Origin: an uncultured Lachnospiraceae bacterium
GTDB lineage: Bacteria; Bacillota; Clostridia; Lachnospirales; Lachnospiraceae
Assembly: GCA_910578345.1 (NCBI GenBank)
Contig: CAJTRA010000001.1
Span: forward strand, 106,115-170,114
Reading direction: 5' to 3'
DNA: 64,000 nucleotides
Shown: piece by piece, positions 54,479 through 63,700 of the stretch
Position numbering within the stretch: position 1 is the first letter of the stretch
Layout of the letters: every line of letters starts with the position of its first letter
The notes under the pieces: model-generated
Seen by the model: only the letters and a program-made list of their open reading frames with translations
Database searches by the model: none
What the model was told of the DNA's origin: nothing
Program-made: the position numbers and the translations under genes

Positions 54479-55795
54479 CTAATCCCAGCTTGTCTCATCA
54501 ATGTCCACTTCCGCCGCTCTCTCCTCCGCATCCCCTGCCGCCGCACGACACCGGATCCGCAGCGTCATCGGGAATACCATATCCTCCACAGACAACGGAC
54601 ATCTGTCTTTCTCACTGTACTCCTGTAGGATCCGAACTTCCTTTTCTGTCACCAGTTCAAACTGATACAGCAGCTTCGTGCCCTCCTTGCACAGTGCTTC
54701 TCCCACGATCTCACGGTTTCCTTCCTCATCTGCCACTTCCGTATGCAATCCAACACATACCAGATCCGACATAGCCTCTTTCATCTCAGATACCGAACCG
54801 TAGAAGTATCCATCCACGCTCTCCTGTCTCATGCGCCTGCACAGCACATCGCAATAAAAGTCGCTGACCAGATCAGCCCCGTCGTCCCCCACATGCTCCA
54901 TGCTGTTCATCTTGGCATCCGGAAGTAAGGTTTCTCTCTCTTTCATCAGATTCAAATTATCGTATGCTACACCCCGCTCCTCCAGATACTCCCGGAAAAA
55001 CTGCGTACATGCTCCATACCCCGGCGTGGCATACACCGTACTTATGGTGAGCGGCGTGGAAACCACATAAAGTTCTGCTCCCTTCTCCCGACAAAGCGTA
55101 ACAATCCTATCCAAATAAGCCAGCTTATCCCGATCCATCGCTTCCTCTGTCCATGGTTCGGAAAGATAGATACCTGCCTTGCTGCCAAACACCTCTGTCT
55201 CCCTTGTAAATCCCAGATCTTCATACACCGTGTTCTCACCAGTATCAATCCCCTGGCGGTACTCTAAAGACAGCTTCTTCTTCAGATTGCTGCCAACATT
55301 TCCGATCTTTCCCCGGTATTGGTAACTTTTCAGGAAATAATTATACTCCGACGGTTCAAAAACATCTCCGATAAAAGCCGCACGGATCAATGGCGATCTG
55401 ATCCTCTTTAATACGAGAAGATCCCTTGTCGGCACTCTTTCCTCCGGCAGAAAAGTCTGATAGTCCAGCCCAAATACCACATATTTGAGATCATACTGAT
55501 TCAGAATATCCTTCAGATAATAGTACGTTCCCTCGATTCCCTGTGAACCTGTTCCTGCATTGAATGCACAGGAAACACCCTCGATCCGGTCAGAAAAGAC
55601 CGAGGGAATAAAGGTCGTGCTGACTCTGGAGTTTCCGATAAACACCATATCAGGCTGTTTGCCCTCTGTGCCCTTCTGTCGCAGCCCCAAATCCAGATAA
55701 TGCTGAAACGTCACCGGTTCCAGGGCATATCCAAGTACCTGTTCAAAACAGATCAAAAGCGCCGCCAGCAGCAGGACCTTCTTAAAATTGCTCAT
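54479..55795 (-). CDS. DltD-like SGNH protein
   Basis: 438 residues with a signal anchor (about residues 5-23). Block I is FIGNSRVSTTF (S56). At the C-terminal catalytic block the sequence is NSMEHVGDDGADL: the His is kept but the Asp expected three residues before it is Ser, so catalysis may use another acid. An extra domain of about 100 residues follows. GGAGG lies 9 bases before the ATG, which is inside the end of the MBOAT gene (14-base overlap). The partner role in acyl transfer is inferred from this order. Confidence 0.75.
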   Translation of the reverse strand: MSNFKKVLLLAALLICFEQVLGYALEPVTFQHYLDLGLRQKGTEGKQPDMVFIGNSRVSTTFIPSVFSDRIEGVSCAFNAGTGSQGIEGTYYYLKDILNQYDLKYVVFGLDYQTFLPEERVPTRDLLVLKRIRSPLIRAAFIGDVFEPSEYNYFLKSYQYRGKIGNVGSNLKKKLSLEYRQGIDTGENTVYEDLGFTRETEVFGSKAGIYLSEPWTEEAMDRDKLAYLDRIVTLCREKGAELYVVSTPLTISTVYATPGYGACTQFFREYLEERGVAYDNLNLMKERETLLPDAKMNSMEHVGDDGADLVSDFYCDVLCRRMRQESVDGYFYGSVSEMKEAMSDLVCVGLHTEVADEEGNREIVGEALCKEGTKLLYQFELVTEKEVRILQEYSEKDRCPLSVEDMVFPMTLRIRCRAAAGDAEERAAEVDIDETSWD

Positions 55796-57305
55796 ACATG
55801 AATCCTCCCGCCGCACCGGCTCCCGCATATCCAAACAAAAGAACCGCATAGAATAATATCACATAGCAGACATATCTGGGCAGTACCGGAACGCGCCCCA
55901 CTGCATCATATGGCTTGAGACCTCTTTCCTTCAAAATATCCAAAAGCAGCATCACCAAAACCCCAACTGCCATGAGCAACAGATCCCTTCCTTCCAGTCC
56001 TGGAAAGAGTTCCATCGGCCTGCAGAGCAGTCGCCAGTTATGCTCCAAAAACAATGACCTGCATTTCATCATAATGCCATGCACAGATCTCACATCAGAA
56101 ACCATCTCCGCAAACCCAAAAATCAGAAATGTCCTGATCATCTGTACCAGATGCAGACACTTGTTATCCTCCGAAAGATGAAGCCGCTGCCTGATCTTCC
56201 CATAGACAGGTTTTAACTGCATACTGGATACAATACAGAACAGATTGATCCATCCCCAGAGTAGAAAGTTGGGTGAACTGCCATGCCATAGCCCGGTAGC
56301 GCTCCAGACAAAAAACAAGGCAATATAACTTGGAATCAGACGTACCATTGCAGGCGGGCAGATTTTCTTGCACCTGGTGGAAAACTTCTGGACAATCTTA
56401 CTCATGGAGATCGGGTAGAAAAGATAATCTTTAAACCATGCCCCCAATGTGATATGCCATCTCCGCCAGAACTCGTCGATCGATCTCGCGAAAAAAGGCT
56501 GCATGAAGTTCTCCTGCAGCGTTATGCCCATCATATGACACACCCCTGCCACAATATCCATATAGCCTGAAAAATCCGCATAGAGCTGGATCGGCAGAAG
56601 TATAAACAAAAGAAACACATAAACGCCGCCATATCCAGAGTCCTTCGGCAGAATCGTATTGATCACCACTAACATCCTGTCCGCAATCACCAGCTTCTTA
56701 AAGCAGCCCCACAGCAGACGAAGCATACCTTGCTCCAGATGGTCGAAATCAAAGGCATGTCTTACAAACAAAGTCTTCCCCAAAGCGTCATACCGGCTGA
56801 ACGGTCCTTGCACAATATGAGGGAAAAACATCATAAACGAACAATATCGAAGCAGATTTCTCTCCGCCCGATATTTGGCCCTGTATACATCGATGCAATA
56901 CCCCGCACCGATAAAAGTATAGATCGAAATGCCCAACGGAGAAAAAGAAAAGATGTGCATAAACTTAAAAGCCGCCCAGATTCCAAAATTGAGCAGCAGC
57001 CCCGCCAGCATCATTCTTTTCTTCCATTTCGTGCACTCTGCTTTATATGCCTTGCGCGCCTCTTTATCCTTGCATTCACTTCTCAGCGCATGGAATCTGT
57101 CGTCTACATGATTCAATCCCAGCCCTAAGCCGTAAGTAAGCAGAACCGCGGATAAGATCATGACGATCTGCCCCACACCATACGATATATAGAATAAGAT
57201 GCTGAAGACCGGCGGCACCAGCCACTGCCACTTCGACGGTATCGTATAATAAATCAGAAGCAAAAGCGCCAGAAATGCAAAAAATTGTATTGATATCAGT
57301 GACAT
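55782..57305 (-). CDS. DltB-like MBOAT acyltransferase
   Basis: 507 residues, polytopic. Signatures: FWRRWHITLGAWFKDY (H284) and SATGLWHGSS (H341). It is directly downstream of a carrier protein gene (one base between) and upstream of an SGNH gene, the dltA-C-B-D logic in the order ligase, carrier, MBOAT, SGNH. It would receive the aminoacyl group from the carrier protein at the membrane and pass it outward. AGGA lies 9 bases before the ATG, overlapping the carrier stop region. Confidence 0.92.
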   Translation of the reverse strand: MSLISIQFFAFLALLLLIYYTIPSKWQWLVPPVFSILFYISYGVGQIVMILSAVLLTYGLGLGLNHVDDRFHALRSECKDKEARKAYKAECTKWKKRMMLAGLLLNFGIWAAFKFMHIFSFSPLGISIYTFIGAGYCIDVYRAKYRAERNLLRYCSFMMFFPHIVQGPFSRYDALGKTLFVRHAFDFDHLEQGMLRLLWGCFKKLVIADRMLVVINTILPKDSGYGGVYVFLLFILLPIQLYADFSGYMDIVAGVCHMMGITLQENFMQPFFARSIDEFWRRWHITLGAWFKDYLFYPISMSKIVQKFSTRCKKICPPAMVRLIPSYIALFFVWSATGLWHGSSPNFLLWGWINLFCIVSSMQLKPVYGKIRQRLHLSEDNKCLHLVQMIRTFLIFGFAEMVSDVRSVHGIMMKCRSLFLEHNWRLLCRPMELFPGLEGRDLLLMAVGVLVMLLLDILKERGLKPYDAVGRVPVLPRYVCYVILFYAVLLFGYAGAGAAGGFMYEQF

Positions 57306-57306
57306 A

Positions 57307-57534
57307 TTATTCGTCCTGCAGTTTACAGATCAGTCGATAGATCGCTTCCATGGAATTAAAGTTTTCCGGAAGCAGATACTGCACATTGATATCCACATCG
57401 AAAGCGTCATTAACCGCCGTGACAATCGCAATGATATCGATCGAATCCAGCACGCCGTCGTCGATCAGTCTTTCTTCAGAAGCAAAATCAATATCCTGCC
57501 TGATTTCCTCTAAAATTTTCTGTAGTTCTTCCAT
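57307..57534 (-). CDS. Carrier protein, DltC-like
   Basis: 75 residues, acidic, helical. Phosphopantetheine motif GVLDSIDII with the modified serine S31. I use the ATG at 57534 with AGGAG 11 bases upstream; a TTG three codons earlier is possible. Located between the AMP ligase and the MBOAT, so it should carry the activated acid between them. Sequence is distinct from the carrier at 18875. Confidence 0.88.
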   Translation of the reverse strand: MEELQKILEEIRQDIDFASEERLIDDGVLDSIDIIAIVTAVNDAFDVDINVQYLLPENFNSMEAIYRLICKLQDE

Positions 57535-57553
57535 TTTGTACAATACTCCTTTC

Positions 57554-59089
57554 TTATCCGCAGTATTCCTTCTTCAGAAGTGCCCTGTCAATCTTACCGT
57601 TCTTGTTCATCGGTATCTTCTCGAAGAAAATATACTGATTAGGCCACATAAATTTTGGCAGAAAGTCCCCTAACGCTTTCACTATCCTTCTGTCGCAGGC
57701 CTCCTTTGCCTGATAACACAGAATAATCTTTTCCTTCCCCTCATCATAAATGCAGCACCCTACATCAATAAAATCCAGTGCATTGACAGCCGTCTCAATC
57801 TCTCCCAGCTCAATCCGGTGTCCCATATGTTTAATCTGATAATCTTTGCGCCCCGCAAAGTACAGTTCATCCCGTTCCCCATAAAACCCCAAATCCCCTG
57901 TTCGATACACCAATTCCGGGTATACACTTTGCAGCGGATTCTGAACAAAAGCTGCCCTCGTTTTCTCCGGGTTATTGTAATATCCCATGGCTAGGCAGGT
58001 GCCTCGCACATAAATCTCACCTTTCTGCCCCTTCCGCGTGATCAGACCCCCTGTCTGCGTGTCGATCAAGAACATCTCCGTATTGTGGAATGCCTGTCCG
58101 ACCGGCAGCGCCTCTGTCTCCTCAAACTCCCTGTCGATAATGTAATAACCGCAGTTACAGGTAATTTCCGTTGGACCATAAAGATTGACAAACTGCGCGT
58201 CCGGCAGCGCCCGCCGCCAATAATTCAGATCCTTGACCGGCATGACCTCGCCCGAAAACATGATAAGCGAAAGCGACTCCGGCATAAAATTCTCAAACAC
58301 CTTGAAATTTGAAACGATCCGTAGCGCCGAAACTGCCCAGATAATTACATTGACCCCACGTTCATTCAGATACGGGATCAACTTGACCGGCAGTACAAAG
58401 TACTGCTTCGGTACAACCTGCACGGTTCCGCCCAGATATAGGCTGCAATAGATATCTTTCGTCGAGACGTCAAAATCTAACGGCGCCTGATTTCCGAAAA
58501 CCGGAGCGGACGGAAAAGCAAAAGTATCTGCAAACTGCATCACCAGATCAATCACAGAACGGTGATTGACCACTACCCCTTTCGGCACTCCCGTAGAGCC
58601 GGAAGTAAAGATCGTATAGAGCGGATCTGTGTCAAGATGCCTCTTCCTGACCTCCCGCAAGGCTTCTTCCTCTTCCCGCATCTCCTCTGTCCCTACCAGC
58701 TCAGCATAGGAGATAAGATCGATATTTTCTGACGACAAGCTTGTTTCTGACTTAGAATTCAGAATCAACACCGGTTCCAGGGTATCAAGAATCAAGTCGA
58801 TTCTCTTACGCGGCATCGTATCATCCAAGGGAACATAGAAGTTGCCGCTGTAGACAATCCCCATAAAGAGGATCAGACTCTCAATATTCCTGTCAATCAA
58901 GACCGCGATCGGCCTGTTATGCCATACTTCCCCTCTCTGCCCGGATCTGGCAATAATCTTACACCCAATCCTTTTCGCCTGCTGTAGAAGACTGCAATAA
59001 TCGATCTGCTTGTCCAGATCAGCAAACGCTGTCTGAGAAGGGCTTCGCTCGGCGGCTGCTTCGAGCCATTCTAAGATGTTAATGTTCAT
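57554..59089 (-). CDS. Adenylating ligase, DltA-like
   Basis: 511 residues of the AMP-binding superfamily. P-loop-like FTSGSTGVPKGV (residues 161-172), then FGNQAPLDFDVSTKD, NLYGPTEITCNCGYY, YRTGDLGFY and the C-terminal catalytic lysine in NKNGKIDRALLKK. The DFDVSTKDIY segment and length match D-alanine:carrier ligases, but substrate-pocket residues cannot be assigned by eye, so another amino acid is possible. AAGAGAG precedes the ATG at 59089; the frame is open to 59125. First gene of the operon, with a strong promoter. Confidence 0.88.
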   Translation of the reverse strand: MNINILEWLEAAAERSPSQTAFADLDKQIDYCSLLQQAKRIGCKIIARSGQRGEVWHNRPIAVLIDRNIESLILFMGIVYSGNFYVPLDDTMPRKRIDLILDTLEPVLILNSKSETSLSSENIDLISYAELVGTEEMREEEEALREVRKRHLDTDPLYTIFTSGSTGVPKGVVVNHRSVIDLVMQFADTFAFPSAPVFGNQAPLDFDVSTKDIYCSLYLGGTVQVVPKQYFVLPVKLIPYLNERGVNVIIWAVSALRIVSNFKVFENFMPESLSLIMFSGEVMPVKDLNYWRRALPDAQFVNLYGPTEITCNCGYYIIDREFEETEALPVGQAFHNTEMFLIDTQTGGLITRKGQKGEIYVRGTCLAMGYYNNPEKTRAAFVQNPLQSVYPELVYRTGDLGFYGERDELYFAGRKDYQIKHMGHRIELGEIETAVNALDFIDVGCCIYDEGKEKIILCYQAKEACDRRIVKALGDFLPKFMWPNQYIFFEKIPMNKNGKIDRALLKKEYCG

Positions 59090-59201
59090 GAGTCTCTCTT
59101 TCCTGCATGATGAATACAGACACATAGCTGAGATATATTGCTGTTCTGCTGTGTGGGGTGTGTCTGCGTTTGGTTGACGTTAGAGCATCAAATTCTCTAT
59201 G

Positions 59202-59230
59202 ATTATAGTATATCTAATAAGCAATTACAA
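59202..59230 (-). promoter_or_regulatory. Promoter of the Dlt-like operon
   Basis: Minus strand: TTGTAA (59225-59230), 17-base spacer, consensus TATAAT (59202-59207). The leader to the ATG at 59089 is about 105 bases and shows no clear structure. Confidence 0.75.
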
Positions 59231-59240
59231 TATAGGAATT

Positions 59241-59382
59241 TTAGGCTTCACAGAGGTTCGCATTACAGATCAGTGCCACTGTTTCTTTGAGATCGTCACT
59301 AAACGCTTCAAGATCATTCATGGGCAATATGTTATATATAGCAAGCCTCTTGTCTGCAATTCTAACGGAAATACGTAGTGCT
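59241..59382 (-). other. Short open frame fragment, unexplained
   Basis: A minus-strand frame ends at the TAA of 59241-59243 and is open back into the end of the decayed gene. An ATG at 59321 gives 26 residues (MNDLEAFSDDLKETVALI and a Cys/Asn-rich tail). There is no ribosome binding site. It may be the end of a gene that was lost together with the neighbouring pseudogene. Confidence 0.25.
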
Positions 59383-60348
59383 TTATTCAATCCTTAAATA
59401 TCTTCTGTTTTTAGTGGCTGCTGTGCACGTTAATCGACCCATTGCCACCAGTTCATTCAGCAACTGCCTCGTCCTTGCCCCTTTTAATCCTATTTTTTCA
59501 GCAATCTCTTCTGTCTTATATAATATTTCTAATTCCATACACTCAAGTATCTGTTTCTGCCTTTCAGATAATACTGTCTCCTGAATTTCTTCTGCTGATT
59601 TTTTTGCTGATTCTGCTGATTGTTCTATATATTCCGGAATCATTCTAAGATAAAGCGTCACCTGATTGAGAACAGTATCTTCTATCAATTCCGGTTTGAT
59701 CCAACCTTCTTCTTTCCAGACTTCCAAGATGGAGGGAAATCCAGAGCCTGCATTGTCACCAAATCCAACCATTCTAAGCATGGTCTGCATCCGTGGATTT
59801 CTTGATTTTGAATTTCCTCCCCGGTAAATATCCTCTAAAGGAAGCTTTAAAATACCAGGATTCGTAAACTCATAGCCATTTGACCTTTTGATCCCCTTCA
59901 AAACCCCCGCATCCATCAAATAATCAGCATGTATAATAAGATTTACAAATGCCTCTCTTACTGCTTTGTGTACCGATGTCTCATCTAGCCGCTGTACTCC
60001 TTCCAATTTAAATGGTTTCTTCAAATCCTCCGTTAATTTAGGTATACCTTTGGTAAAAAAATTAAAAAGATTATTCTCCCATGTTCCATCGTAAGTAATC
60101 CTGTCATTCCAACGAATATCCATTGTAGTTTCACTTTCGTTGCGGTAATCCATAAAAATATTGTCAAACTCATCCCGTATAACAAGTCCATCGCCAACAT
60201 AAATCGGCCGCATTTTGTAGTCTGCTCTCGGAACTTGAATCACGATCAAACTAATGCCCGATTCTTCCACAATAAAAACATCTTCATCTTTCAAAATATT
60301 TCTATTGACCTTGCTACTGTTCATAGTATTCCAAAAATCCTCTACCTG
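59383..60348 (-). pseudogene. Truncated AlbA/RecG-like ATP-binding regulator
   Basis: The 313 codons from 60324 match the C-terminal two thirds of AlbA_2 (Schlafen-type) plus HATPase_c_4 proteins: NRNILKDEDVF, IRWNDRITYDGTWENNLFNF, AVREAFVNLIIHADY, GGNSKSRNPRMQ and a winged-helix end. Just upstream, in frame, KQVEDFWNT continues the AlbA domain, but a TGA stops it and the N-terminal part is missing. Within the frame, RPIYVG jumps straight to DGLVIRDEFDNIFMDYRN, skipping the roughly 110 residues that normally separate them. So it is 5'-truncated and internally deleted. No good start or ribosome site. Confidence 0.75.
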
Positions 60349-60621
60349 TTTTCATTCATGCTTGCCACAATTTACCGCTTTTCCTGCATAGATTCTGCTG
60401 TAATATTTATTCTTACGATTCCTGTTGCGTATTCTTTCAGAAAGTCGATTACTGTCAAAAGCCTTCTCTCAATACATTCTAATATTCACCATTCGCTTTT
60501 CATTCTTATTATATTCAATACTCCTTAGAAAAACAATGACGTTCTGGTTTGGATAATCAATCTTTTTGAAAGTAAGCTTTACGGGTTTGTTTGAAATGCT
60601 ATCGTGGGGCATCTATACTTT
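60349..60621. other. AT-rich gap with gene debris
   Basis: No complete gene. On the minus strand a frame around 60370-60480 reads RRLLTVIDFLKEYATGIV and continues about 15 residues to a stop, without a start codon or ribosome site. It is likely remnant coding sequence next to the truncated gene. No inverted repeats or transposase trace were seen. Confidence 0.3.
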
Positions 60622-60667
60622 GAAAAAAACAAGATTGATCAGCTTATTATTGCTGGTCAATCCTGTT
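60622..60667 (-). terminator. Rho-independent terminator of the Ig-like protein gene
   Basis: AACAAGATTGATCAGC (60628-60643) pairs with GCTGGTCAATCCTGTT (60652-60667), 16 pairs including two G-T, with an 8-base loop. On the minus strand a run of seven T follows (60623-60629). Confidence 0.8.
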
Positions 60668-60743
60668 TTCTTTTTATCCTTCTTTGCGATAATTATTTTA
60701 ATATTAAATTTATCTACAATATCAATCCATTATCGTCCCGCTC

Positions 60744-63700
60744 CTACTTATTAATCTTGACATTCATGTTAATTGCTGTCCCTGCTGTATTCGTTCCCTG
60801 ATCCTTAAACTTAATATACATGGTAACCTTGTTCGTAGTATTACATCCATAGGAAACCGCATTTTTCAGCTTTAAGTATACTTTGAGAGAACCGTCTTTC
60901 TGCGGCTGATCATAGGTGATCTCAAAAGATCCATTCGCTTTATCATCTTTCTCGCCAAAGGTAATCTCTTCGATCGCTCCGACAGCATTCAAGTCTGCTT
61001 TCGTCACTACAAAAGATGCTTTATAACTTTTACTTGACAGATACAGGTTCACTTCTGTTTTGTCAGTTTTTACTTTGGGTAGAACTTCTGCCGTGCTGAT
61101 CCTAATGATGCCAGGAGCATAAATTCCCCCGCCATCACCTGGGAAAATATATTCCTTTGTCTTCATCCATATTCGTACCTGATAAGTTTTACGATTCTCA
61201 AGTTTTACCCCATCCTTTGGCACTACAAAGAAGGATTTTCCATCTTCCGCAATTTTTGCCTCAAATTCTTTGCTTATAAACTTATCGCGTTCCTCATATG
61301 TTGGATATTCTTCGCTGGCATCCAAGATCACAACCTCGCCGACGGTATCCTTTAGATTCGCAAAAGTTGGCGTGTAACGTATAGCATTCTTTTCTGTACA
61401 TTCGCCGCCTCGGTCAACCAGATTTATCTTCCCTCTGACTCCTAATTTGACAGAGATTTTTCCATTATAGACCCTGATGCTAAAGGTAACCGGCTTTAAC
61501 GGTGAAATTACGTTGCTCTGATACGAATAAAACGGCATCATTTTAAAAGCATATGTTTTAGCCGGAACTTCCTCTTTCATGGAAATTTCCATAATATTCT
61601 TGTCAGCATTCCATTGGAAATCAAAGCATTCCTCAATCTCTCCATACCCTCTGGTGGTACACTCAATTGTATCAAATGATTGCCTTTCATTGAATGTATA
61701 ATCTGCTGGAAGATTTTTAGTGGTAAAAGTTACCTCTGATTTTTCTATGAACTCCTTCTTATCGTTTCCATTCACCTCTTTTATCATGTACGCAGATAAA
61801 TTGAAAGCGTTTGTTCCCTTTAAGGTAACTGTGGGAGCCGTCTTAGTAACTCGGACTGACAACGTAACATTATGTTTGTCCCATTGTGTTCCTCCTTCTC
61901 TACTCACATTGCAGAGAAACCGGTAGGTGCCAGGTCTGATATTACCATCCACAAGAGAGACTGTACCTACTCCATTTTCATAACTTACATCCAGTTTATC
62001 ATACTGTTCCTGAACACTCTCTGATAATCTCTCATAATTGACAGGATCAAATGTCTGTGTTTCTTCAATAACCGTATCGTATTGATTCGAAACAAGCTCA
62101 AACGCGGCTGTCTGCTCCGGATAGCTCGCATTGATGTTAACAGTCGCTGTCTTTAACGTAATCCTGGGAGCCCTGGTATCAGTGTTAACCTGATACGTAT
62201 ACATAAACTCCTTGCCTTCCGCCCATGTGCTGTTAGTCAGCTTCATAACCAATCGGCCTTTGTCTGGATTCCGGGAGACTGTAACACGAATCATTCCATC
62301 ATGCTCTCCACCATCTTCTACAATGGAACACCTTGCAGAACCTGTCGTACTTGTATTCCATTTCAACAATTTATAAGGGTTTGTTTCCCCATCTGCCACC
62401 GGATGCAGATCAATCGGCTTTTTTGTCTTTTTATCCAAAAGCTGCAGATAAACTTCCTGCGTATCCGTATATCCCGTCCCAAAAGTATTTGCAGTCTTAT
62501 CCAGTACATAGGCTGGCGTCACTGTCTGGGTAGGAATTGTGATCTTATACTTCTTAGTGCCATTCTTCTTGTAATCCTTAAATTTCATTACAAGATATCC
62601 CGTCACCACCGCTTTCTTTGACTTATTGCAAGCCAGATTCTCGCTCTTCTGTGTAATGACCGGCTGCCCGTCCACAGTCTTGATCTCAAAGTTCTCTGTA
62701 AACTTAGCATCATCTTCATACGTCTTGCTTCCTGGTTCTGTCAAAGGCTCCAGACTATAGGTCTCGACTTCCGCAGTCCCAAGATTACTGATCACAGGTT
62801 TAATCTCTATCGGCGTTCCGTCTTCTTCCTGATCTTTTGCATAGAAAAGATTAATCTTCTTCTGGGTTTTCGCAAAAGATACTTTTGGATTCGGCACTGA
62901 CTTCTTAACTACGATTAACAGTGGAATCGGATAAGTGTCTCTTCCAACTTTCACCTCAATCCGCACAGCATATGTCTTATCCGGTAATCCGTCCCGTGCA
63001 GATACTTTATACGTAGTGACTGGGTTATTACTATCAGTACTCTCCACTTTTTCCAGAGTAAAATCCCCATAGTCCTTATCTTCTTTAGCATCTATTATCC
63101 TTACAGAATTCTTATCAATCTCTTTACCGTATGCGCTGATGATCCCTAATGTCGTTGCTCCATCAACTTGATTCGGATTGATCGTAATCTTCGTAGCTGT
63201 CAATCGCGGCTTATAATTTTGCACACTAACGACAAACTTCCCCGTCACTTTAGTCTTATCTGCATTCGTAGCCGTTACCGTGATCGTCGCTTCTCCATCC
63301 GTATTAATCGGAATTGTGATTGTATTCACAGAAGATGCAGCAGTGGTAGATGTCTTAGCTATTTTAGCCACTTTAGCGTCGCTGGTCGCCCAAGTGAAGG
63401 GAACGTCCAAAGCCTCCCCATCGTCCTCTGTTGTAAAGGCGGACGCTTTCAGATTAAAGGTATAATTCTTCGTAACGGCGCTCGTTGGAACAGAGATGCC
63501 AATCACTTTGTCAACGTCATCTTCGTCTCTGTCAATCGTCATATTGTCTCTGTCATAGGATGTTACCAGCATACTGATATGATCGACCTTTACCTGCTCC
63601 ACAGTAATCTCTACCATTCTGCTTATCGTATCACCCTCTATGTTCTTGACGTCAGCGCATACAACAGCTGTACCAGCCTTCAGAGCCTTAACTGTACCAT

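Noticed and set aside
53942..54628. 228-residue plus-strand frame
   Set aside because: Antisense to the PLP enzyme and SGNH genes; Arg/His/Pro-rich composition typical of a shadow frame, with no ribosome site.
52552..59089. Canonical D-alanine teichoic acid (dlt) operon
   Set aside because: The gene order and two extra genes differ from dlt operons, and the ligase substrate cannot be read by eye; gene symbols dltA-D were therefore not assigned.
59383..60324. Intact 313-residue transcriptional regulator
   Set aside because: The coding match continues upstream past an in-frame stop and the protein lacks a large internal segment, so it is called a pseudogene.
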